Shown here piece after piece: positions 1-5,085 of a stretch of DNA of 7,825 bases. The notes under the pieces are model-generated. The model searched no databases, was not told where the DNA came from, and saw only the letters and a list, made by a program, of their open reading frames with translations. This DNA is from Coriobacteriia bacterium (lineage in GTDB: Bacteria; Actinomycetota; Coriobacteriia; Anaerosomatales; SLCP01). A program made the position numbers and the translations under genes. Numbering within the stretch: the stretch's first letter is position 1; each line of letters begins with the position of its first letter. The DNA is taken from NCBI GenBank assembly GCA_007125735.1, contig SLCP01000070.1:1-7825 (forward strand). The letters run 5' to 3'.

Positions 1-80
1 CGTCCACTTCCACGCTTCCGTCTGAGACAATACATCGTGACGAATCGTCCTGAACGAACCTGACCGGAGGTTGGCCGTCT
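1..80 (+). other. Upstream flank and leader of the first operon
   Basis: This stretch precedes the first gene. All three plus frames reach a stop in it (TGA at 23-25, 51-53 and 61-63), so it could hold the 3' end of an upstream gene, but nothing identifies one. A small dyad, GACGA-A-TCGTC, lies at 39-49 and might be an operator. A good Shine-Dalgarno sequence, CCGGAGG at 64-70, serves the GTG start at 81. No convincing -35/-10 pair is visible. Confidence 0.35.
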
Positions 81-827
81 GTGCCCCAGGCCACCGCACA
101 TCCCGATGTAGATGCGCCCGGCCGCGCCGAGCGAGTCCCCGAGCGGACCGCGTTTCGCGCTCTGATTCTCGCTGCTTTGCTGATCCTTGCGGCCGCGCTC
201 GCTCTCGCCCTCTTGCCGCGGGGGTGTGCGGAGCTGCGTGGCATCGAAGACCCGCTGCCGGGCGCGCCGGCGTTCCTCGGCGACCTCGAGCGCCAGCCAC
301 GTCAGCTGCTGCCCTCGAGCGTGACCATGTTCGAGACGCTCACGCACCAGGAGGTGCCCGGCACACCGCATGCGGCGGAGGCCGTCTACCTCACGTACGA
401 CATGACCGTGCAGGCTCATCGGCCCACCACCTCCTACGCACGGGTCGAGGCGTTCCCGAGCCGGCAGGATGCCGAGGCGCGCGTCACCGAGATCATGGCG
501 GACTACCCGGTCGAACAGCAGCGCACCCTTCTCGGAACGGCCACGCCCGCCACCGTCGGCTACTCGGCCGACGAGGGTACGTGGATCGCCGCGTGGACGA
601 GCGGACAGTTCGCGATCTACCTCAAGGTGTTCTTCGACGGTCCGCTCCCCGAGGACAAGGGCACGGTCCTGAGCGACCAAGGCATGCACCTCTCGCGCGC
701 CGTCGACCTCTACCAGCGAACCGGCACGCAGGGCGTGGGTGCGCTGGAGATATTGCAGAGAGAGGGCGACGTGTTCGTGCCCGACCCTGAAGCTGAGCTC
801 GGCGCACTCGGGGAGATCGAAGAGTGA
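81..827 (+). CDS. Single-pass membrane protein of unknown function, cytochrome operon
   Basis: A 248-residue protein starting at GTG 81, ten bases after CCGGAGG. The N-terminal 25 residues are hydrophilic, and residues about 26-45 form one Ala/Leu-rich membrane helix. The remaining ~200 residues are predicted to lie outside the membrane. This soluble part has no heme motif, no lipobox (Cys49 follows Pro-Arg-Gly) and no repeat. Its mix of short hydrophobic strands and one Arg/Glu-rich helix (about 118-140), with aromatic strands near 160-185, suggests a compact alpha/beta fold. I do not recognise the family. Its stop overlaps the start of the next gene (GTGA at 824-827), so translation is probably coupled to the 12-heme cytochrome. 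That makes a partner, chaperone or anchoring role in cytochrome function plausible, but this is inferred from position only. The gene call is firm; the function is unknown. Confidence 0.85.
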   Translation: MPQATAHPDVDAPGRAERVPERTAFRALILAALLILAAALALALLPRGCAELRGIEDPLPGAPAFLGDLERQPRQLLPSSVTMFETLTHQEVPGTPHAAEAVYLTYDMTVQAHRPTTSYARVEAFPSRQDAEARVTEIMADYPVEQQRTLLGTATPATVGYSADEGTWIAAWTSGQFAIYLKVFFDGPLPEDKGTVLSDQGMHLSRAVDLYQRTGTQGVGALEILQREGDVFVPDPEAELGALGEIEE

Positions 828-1879
828 TGACCTCCCGCGCGACACGCGATGGCGTTTCCGCCGATGAGATCAAGCGTGCCCGGGAGGTTGCGGTGCGCCG
901 CAGGGTCCTCGCCGAGAGGATCTGGTACGGAGTGCTCGTCGTGTTCGCTGTCGCCCTGGTGGCCGGGGGCGGCATCGTCGCGTGGAGCGCGTATCCGGGC
1001 TCCTGCACGACGTGCCACGGCGAGACCGCGCTGTCGGCCGGGCGCACCGCTCACGCCGGCCTATCGTGCGAAGACTGCCATGCACTTCCCACGGCCGTGG
1101 GCCTGCTCGAGAGCCGTCTCGCCGTCATCGATATGGTCGCGGCCACCATCGTTCCGCGTCGCACCCCGGTCGAGAGCAACGTGGAGTCGCGTCAGTGTCT
1201 CGTCTGCCACGAGGGCGGCATGACGGTCACGACCGCGAGTGACGGCTTGAGGATGAACCACCGTGCACCCGTCGACGCGGGCTGGGAGTGCCGTAGCTGC
1301 CATCCGGGGACCGGTCACGAGGTCGCTGCCACTCTCGGCGGCTACACGATGGATATGTGCTTGAGTTGCCACAGCGTCAACCCCGAGAACCTCGCTACGT
1401 GCGACGTATGCCACGTCGAGGGAGCGCGGCCCGAGACCCGCGAACAGGCGTCGCCGTGGCGGATCACGCACGGCGCGAACTGGGAGAGCACCCATGGGAT
1501 GGGTGATGTCGCCACGTGCGGCGGCTGTCACGCGCCGTCGTATTGCGGGCGGTGCCACGGAGCCAACGTGCCCCATCCACCCAACTACCTGCCCATTCAC
1601 GGCCGAGACACCCTCTCTCGCGACGACGGCGCTGCGCAGTGCCTCGGATGCCACCGGTCCGACTCATGCGACGGTTGTCACGGGATCGAGATGCCGCACC
1701 CTGTTGAGTTCGCGCGCGAGCACGCCACGGAGATGCGCGCGGATGCCGAGATCGAGGCGGTGTGCGCCCGGTGCCACACGGAGGAGTCCTGTGTGGCCTG
1801 CCACGTCCGCCACACCCATCCCGGCCTCACCCCCGAGACCATCGAGGCGCTCCGGGCGCGTCCGTGGACGGGGAGGTGA
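824..1879 (+). CDS. Membrane-anchored dodecaheme c-type cytochrome, NapC/NirT-like N-terminus
   Basis: A 351-residue protein with twelve CxxCH heme c sites, beginning at residues 61, 82, 125, 156, 179, 193, 232, 241, 273, 282, 314 and 323. A basic cytoplasmic N-terminus precedes one membrane helix (about 34-54), so the heme domain faces outward. The anchor followed by CxxCH, a conserved His (H77) and CxxCH resembles the start of NapC/NirT/NrfH quinol dehydrogenases; this is a family analogy, not a proven homology. A 43-residue heme-poor stretch with a hydrophobic segment (91-110) follows. The C-terminal part is built from di-heme modules, CxxCH-x4-CxxCH then PHP or HP, repeating every 41 residues. 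The likely role is electron transfer from membrane quinol to later carriers. The start is GTG 824 or ATG 827; GGGGAG at 810-815 gives 8 bases to GTG and 11 to ATG. The next gene lies 9 bases downstream. Confidence 0.95.
   Translation: MMTSRATRDGVSADEIKRAREVAVRRRVLAERIWYGVLVVFAVALVAGGGIVAWSAYPGSCTTCHGETALSAGRTAHAGLSCEDCHALPTAVGLLESRLAVIDMVAATIVPRRTPVESNVESRQCLVCHEGGMTVTTASDGLRMNHRAPVDAGWECRSCHPGTGHEVAATLGGYTMDMCLSCHSVNPENLATCDVCHVEGARPETREQASPWRITHGANWESTHGMGDVATCGGCHAPSYCGRCHGANVPHPPNYLPIHGRDTLSRDDGAAQCLGCHRSDSCDGCHGIEMPHPVEFAREHATEMRADAEIEAVCARCHTEESCVACHVRHTHPGLTPETIEALRARPWTGR
1517..1876 (+). repeat. Three 41-residue (123-bp) di-heme modules in the 12-heme cytochrome
   Basis: The first cysteines of heme sites 7, 9 and 11 fall at residues 232, 273 and 314, and those of sites 8, 10 and 12 at 241, 282 and 323. 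Both series step by exactly 41. Each unit reads CxxCH, four residues, CxxCH, then a His-Pro element (VPHP, MPHP, THP). Units one and two also share a His 6-7 residues after PHP. Unit three is cut short by the C-terminus. This is a protein-level repeat that is diverged at the DNA level, and it indicates internal duplication. Confidence 0.8.
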
Positions 1880-1888
1880 CGTAGGGCG

Positions 1889-3160
1889 ATGCAGCTCCTC
1901 CTGAACGAACTGGTGGTACGGCTCCGCGAGGGGATCACCGACGCGGAGGTCGTCATCGTGGTGGCGCTCGCCGTCGTAGCGGTGGTGGCCCTCATCGTGG
2001 GCGCGGCCGTCTTCATCCTGAGGATGTACACGCCCCGCGGCAGGGTCCGGCTCCTCCTCGAGAGCCGTCAGCCGGCCAAGGCCCGCAATCCGTGGCCTGC
2101 GCGCATCGTGATGTTGCTGGTGGCGGCACTCGTCGTCGTCGGGACCACCGTGTGGGCCGAATCGCCCGAGACGTGCGTCAGCTGCCATGCCGAGGAGGTC
2201 TACACGGAAGCTCTTGCCGAGACGCCGCACGCGTCGGTGCGATGCATGTCGTGTCACCGCTCCACCGGCGCGACCGCCCGTATCGACGACGGCGTCCGCT
2301 ACAGCTGGTGGCTGTGGGCGTACTACACCATCGGCACGCGCGTCGAACCTGGCGACGGGGCCCACGTCGACCCTCGGCGATGCCGGTCGTGCCACGGTGC
2401 GGTTGCCGAGGGAGTGCTCGAATCGGCGAGTATACGGGTGCAACACAGCGACTTTCTCGATGAGGGCATGCAGTGCCTGCTGTGCCATGGAGACGTCGCA
2501 CATGCCGGCGTTCGTGGCGTGCGCACCCAGCCGGTGATGAACCAGTGCCTGCGCTGCCACAACGATGAGGACGCCTCGGCGGCGTGCGAAACATGCCACA
2601 TCCAGGACCTCGGGATACGTGCGGTCGAGGCGCGGGGCGGGCGGATGGCTACCGTGGGCATCCGCGACACCGGCAACTGCTACCGGTGCCACGATCCGCA
2701 GCCGTGCACGAGTTGTCACGGAGCCATCATGCCGCACCCGCAGGGATGGAATCCCGTCCCGCCTCCGGACTATCGTGAGCGGCGCTGGTTGCCCGGACAG
2801 GGTGTCGGCACGGGGATCGACCCCGGCCTCCACGCACGCGAGGGTTTCGCGGACCGCGAGGCGTGCTGGCGCTGCCACCACGACGAGGGCCGCATCTTCC
2901 AGCCGCCCACGAGTTGCGTGTGCCATCCCGTGTTCGGCGACGTTCACGGCGGCCAAGCATGGGTGCGCGAGCACGGGCTCCAGGCTACCGGACAGAAGAC
3001 CGGAACACTCGCCGACTGTCAGCCGTGTCACGGGCGGGCCGAGGAGTTCTGCGGCTACTGCCACCCGTCAGACTACGCCGCACGCTACGCCCCGCGCGAG
3101 GGTCCAGACAACTACATACCCTCGCAGCCTCGCACGCCCGTGGAAGACGTGCTTCGCTAG
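1889..3160 (+). CDS. Membrane-anchored multiheme cytochrome, 11 CxxCH plus one CxCH
   Basis: A 423-residue protein starting at ATG 1889, with the Shine-Dalgarno GGAGG at 1872-1876 overlapping the end of the preceding gene. Two membrane helices (about 20-44 and 72-90) flank a basic loop, so the N-terminus and the heme domain should both be outside. CxxCH sites begin at 96, 119, 165, 196, 220, 233, 264, 273, 326, 377 and 388. At 343-346 the protein reads CVCH, one residue short of a normal site. As in the preceding gene, the anchor is followed by CxxCH, a conserved His (H114) and CxxCH, in NapC/NirT style. The whole heme spacing parallels that gene, with CVCH in the place of heme 10, so the two look like tandem paralogues. 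Residues 138-150 are rich in Trp and Tyr, possibly a membrane-surface or quinol-site helix. The role is probably membrane-linked electron transfer. The stop interlocks with that of the convergent gene. Confidence 0.94.
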   Translation: MQLLLNELVVRLREGITDAEVVIVVALAVVAVVALIVGAAVFILRMYTPRGRVRLLLESRQPAKARNPWPARIVMLLVAALVVVGTTVWAESPETCVSCHAEEVYTEALAETPHASVRCMSCHRSTGATARIDDGVRYSWWLWAYYTIGTRVEPGDGAHVDPRRCRSCHGAVAEGVLESASIRVQHSDFLDEGMQCLLCHGDVAHAGVRGVRTQPVMNQCLRCHNDEDASAACETCHIQDLGIRAVEARGGRMATVGIRDTGNCYRCHDPQPCTSCHGAIMPHPQGWNPVPPPDYRERRWLPGQGVGTGIDPGLHAREGFADREACWRCHHDEGRIFQPPTSCVCHPVFGDVHGGQAWVREHGLQATGQKTGTLADCQPCHGRAEEFCGYCHPSDYAARYAPREGPDNYIPSQPRTPVEDVLR

Positions 3161-3729
3161 CGCAGCACCTCGGGGCTCGCGATGATGCGGACAACAAGGA
3201 ACCGGTCGTCCTCGAGCATGAGCACGAGCTCGGCCGAGCGCTCCGCTCCGGCAGGCTCCGTGCGGGTGCCGTCGGCTTCGATGTAGTAGGAGCCGTCGAT
3301 GAAGCGCACCGTCGCGGTGATGCGGTCGGCACTCGGTGTCATCGACGTGACGTCGAAGAAGGTCACGTCGTAGGAGCGCACGCGCGAGCGTCCCTCGGCC
3401 TCGTACTCCTCGTAGAGGGTCACGAAGCCATCGACGAGATCCGTCGCACAGACAGAGCGCATCGCATCGGTGTCGTTGGCCTCGAACGCCGCCCACGCGG
3501 TGCGGGCGACATCGAGCGCCTCGCGACGCACCTGTCCGCGCTCCTGAGGCGTGAGCGATTCTTCCTCGGCAGGCTGCTGGTCGCGGACGACTTGCGACTC
3601 GACCGTCCCGCGAGCGCAGCCGCCGAGGCCGACCACGGTCGTCGCAAGTAATGCTCCCGCGCACCCGAGGGCCACAGCCCGCAGCACGCCGGAGCGCTCC
3701 GGCCCCCGAGCGGTTCCGGCCGCCCTCAT
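3157..3729 (-). CDS. Lipoprotein, possibly NTF2-like
   Basis: A 190-residue protein read from ATG 3729-3727, which overlaps the upstream stop as ATGA, so translation is likely coupled. A longer frame to 3807 exists, but it would run into the upstream gene and put an Arg-rich tail before the signal peptide. Residues 1-37 form a lipoprotein signal with a hydrophobic core (about 16-34) and lipobox LGGC, Cys38 being the lipidated residue. A charged linker follows. Residues 64-186 then look like a small alpha+beta domain: two helices, including a WAAFEANDTDAMRS segment typical of NTF2/SnoaL- or DUF4878-like proteins, then several beta strands (about 119-128, 135-151, 166-183). This fold is a judgement by eye. 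Such lipoproteins have no fixed catalytic role and often bind or scaffold. There is no heme site. It is encoded opposite to, and interlocked at the stop with, the second cytochrome gene. Confidence 0.8.
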   Translation of the reverse strand: MRAAGTARGPERSGVLRAVALGCAGALLATTVVGLGGCARGTVESQVVRDQQPAEEESLTPQERGQVRREALDVARTAWAAFEANDTDAMRSVCATDLVDGFVTLYEEYEAEGRSRVRSYDVTFFDVTSMTPSADRITATVRFIDGSYYIEADGTRTEPAGAERSAELVLMLEDDRFLVVRIIASPEVLR

Positions 3730-4139
3730 CGGGCTATCTCTATCGAATCGACGGACACTTTGGGTACGCGCGGGCCCACGAAGGTGCCGGCGTCGACGTC
3801 GTACCATTTGCGCTGGCCTGCTCCGACATCGTTCACCGTGAGCACGACGGTCTCCTGGCGGCTGCCATCGGCGTCCCTGAGTTCGATCGTGAGTTCCGCT
3901 GTGAGCACGTCACGGTCGCCGTAGTTGTCGACGTATCCGGCGACGCGCGCATTGCCGTAGTCATCACGGTAGGGAGGCTGCGAGTAGGCGAGCACCCGCT
4001 CGCCGATCTCGGCCGGGTCGGTGATGACTTCGCCGGAGCGCACCTGCGGGACGGGCGACGGCCCGAATCCGACGAAGTAGACCACGGCACCGGCAAGTAC
4101 CACGATGGCGACGCCGAGAAGTATGTAGATACTGCGCAT
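3726..4139 (-). CDS. Single-pass membrane protein with FxLYD-like domain
   Basis: A 137-residue protein starting at ATG 4139-4137. I chose this start because AAGGAG (complement of 4148-4153) lies about 8 bases upstream and because the N-terminus then begins directly with a membrane helix (residues 4-24). A 25-residue upstream extension to 4214 lacks such support. After a Pro-rich linker, residues about 64-134 form a beta-rich domain: strand, Val-Asp-Asn turn, strand, then a DADG turn, then an alternating hydrophobic strand ending in a Gly-Ala-Gly-Gln turn. This matches the general pattern of FxLYD or similar Ig-like domains, which are extracytoplasmic and have no known enzymatic activity. It is the first gene of a two-gene operon with the lipoprotein downstream (ATGA overlap). 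The partnership suggests the two act together at the outer face of the membrane; the function is unknown. Confidence 0.82.
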   Translation of the reverse strand: MRSIYILLGVAIVVLAGAVVYFVGFGPSPVPQVRSGEVITDPAEIGERVLAYSQPPYRDDYGNARVAGYVDNYGDRDVLTAELTIELRDADGSRQETVVLTVNDVGAGQRKWYDVDAGTFVGPRVPKVSVDSIEIAR

Positions 4140-4311
4140 TACGGAACTCTCCTTCGGGCCAGACGACGTGCAATCAGTATACTGGCACACGATATGCAAG
4201 ACGTATGCCTGCATGAATAATACATACTAAGGTTCATGGCGAAACCATTCGCACCGTGCGGGGCCTGTTCTCGATAGGCTCTTCGCACGGACGGAACGAG
4301 GAGTGATCCGC
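4140..4311. promoter_or_regulatory. Divergent promoter region between minus operon and TPR operon
   Basis: This 170-bp gap separates genes transcribed outward in both directions, so it should carry both promoters. Positions 4171-4235 are clearly AT-richer than the surroundings. A perfect 10-bp palindrome, CAGTATACTG, lies at 4175-4184. It supplies a TATACT -10-like box on either strand and is bracketed by GTGC (4168-4171) and GCAC (4185-4188). Another -10-like TATTAT reads on the minus strand at 4222-4217. None has a good -35 at 16-18 bp, so individual promoters are not assigned. Confidence 0.5.
4298..4303 (+). promoter_or_regulatory. Shine-Dalgarno that places the TPR gene start at TTG 4312
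   Basis: GAGGAG at 4298-4303 overlaps the first base of an in-frame GTG at 4303, too close for that codon to be used. The next in-frame start codon, TTG at 4312, lies 8 bases after the motif, which is ideal spacing. The start is therefore set at 4312. Confidence 0.7.
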
Positions 4312-5034
4312 TTGTCCCCACGCACACTGTCCGTCTTGCGCGCGCTTGTCGTCGTAGCGATCGTCGGCATCGTAGTGATGGCCGGTTCGCTCGTGCAGTT
4401 CCTTCTTTCGGGCGGTCCCGCCGACACGCCTCGCACATCTGCCGAGCGTGCCATCCTCTCGGCCGAGGAGGCCGTGCGCGCCAACCCCGACGACCCGGTG
4501 GCTCGCGTGCGGCTCGCTGCAGCCTATCTCGAGCAGGGGAGCGCGGGTCAAGCGATCGAGCAGGGGCAGATCGCGCTTCGCATCGAGCCGGAGGATCCCT
4601 CGGCGTACTTCGTTCTTGGCGCCGCGTACGCAGCACAGGGCGAGCGCGACCTCGCGATCCAGCACCTTACCACGGCTTCCCAGACCGAGGGCCAGTTCGC
4701 GCCGTTCTACCAGGAGGTCCTCATCGTGCTCGCACGCGTGCAGGAGGAGAACGGCGATCGCGACACCGCGCTCGAGTCCCTCGAGGCGGCGCTTGCGTAC
4801 GGACCTGAGAACGCATCGCTCCTCGTCGAGCGCGCGCAGATGCTCGAGCGTGCCGAGCTCTGGTACGAGTCGGCCTACGACTATGCGTGGGCGGTGCAGT
4901 ACGTGCCCACCTACGAGGAGGCCCTCGAAGGCCTCGCCAGGCTCGAGCGCGATCATCCTGAGGAGTACCAGGAGGCCGTCGACCTTGTCGAGCAACAGGT
5001 GGTCGGCCACATCCGACCCCCGGGCTCCGAGTAG
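4312..5034 (+). CDS. Membrane-anchored TPR protein
   Basis: A 240-residue protein from TTG 4312; a GTG at 4303 would add three residues but overlaps the ribosome-binding site. A short basic N-terminus precedes one membrane helix (about 8-32), which puts the rest outside. About four tetratricopeptide units follow at residues ~64-96, 97-128, 135-167 and 168-200. They show the expected small, aromatic and Pro positions, for example LAAAYLEQGSAGQAIE and LGAAYAAQGERDLAI. The C-terminus is acidic and ends in a short Pro/Gly tail. TPR arrays are protein-binding scaffolds. Membrane TPR proteins such as NrfG and CycH/CcmI help in cytochrome c maturation, so a role as cytochrome assembly or docking factor fits the neighbours, but this is an inference from context. 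It is the first gene of the operon with the NHL protein, 51 bp upstream. Confidence 0.9.
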   Translation: MSPRTLSVLRALVVVAIVGIVVMAGSLVQFLLSGGPADTPRTSAERAILSAEEAVRANPDDPVARVRLAAAYLEQGSAGQAIEQGQIALRIEPEDPSAYFVLGAAYAAQGERDLAIQHLTTASQTEGQFAPFYQEVLIVLARVQEENGDRDTALESLEAALAYGPENASLLVERAQMLERAELWYESAYDYAWAVQYVPTYEEALEGLARLERDHPEEYQEAVDLVEQQVVGHIRPPGSE

Positions 5035-5085
5035 CGACCGGGCGACCGTCTTCCCTACGACCGTATCTCTCTCCGAGGAGGAACC
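5035..5085 (+). other. Short intergenic spacer with three CGACCG copies
   Basis: A 51-bp gap between the TPR and NHL genes. The hexamer CGACCG occurs at 5035-5040, 5043-5048 and 5058-5063, the last two followed by T. There is no terminator-like hairpin with a T tract, so read-through from the TPR gene is likely. A strong Shine-Dalgarno, GAGGAGG at 5075-5081, sits 4 bases before the next start. Confidence 0.4.

Noticed and set aside
213..230. Lipobox at Cys49 of the first protein
   Set aside because: The residues before the cysteine are Pro-Arg-Gly, which does not fit a signal peptidase II site; a plain membrane anchor is more likely.
1664..3064. A 466-codon open frame on the minus strand, opposite the second cytochrome
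   Set aside because: The plus strand carries a cytochrome with eleven CxxCH motifs in order. The antisense product is His/Arg-rich with no domain or membrane segment, the usual mirror image of a GC-rich gene.
3730..3807. N-terminal extension of the lipoprotein to 3807
   Set aside because: It would overlap the upstream gene by about 80 bases and put an Arg-rich stretch before a good lipoprotein signal. The ATGA-coupled start at 3729 is better.
4140..4214. N-terminal extension of the FxLYD-like protein to 4214
   Set aside because: It covers the ribosome-binding site AAGGAG and the promoter-like AT-rich DNA. The start at 4139 gives a standard anchor sequence.
3651..4220. A 189-codon plus-strand frame opposite the FxLYD-like gene
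   Set aside because: The minus-strand reading gives a good ribosome-binding site, a membrane helix and a coherent beta domain. The plus reading gives none of these.
4234..5010. A 258-codon minus-strand frame opposite the TPR gene
   Set aside because: The plus strand encodes regular TPR units. The antisense frame has no recognisable features.
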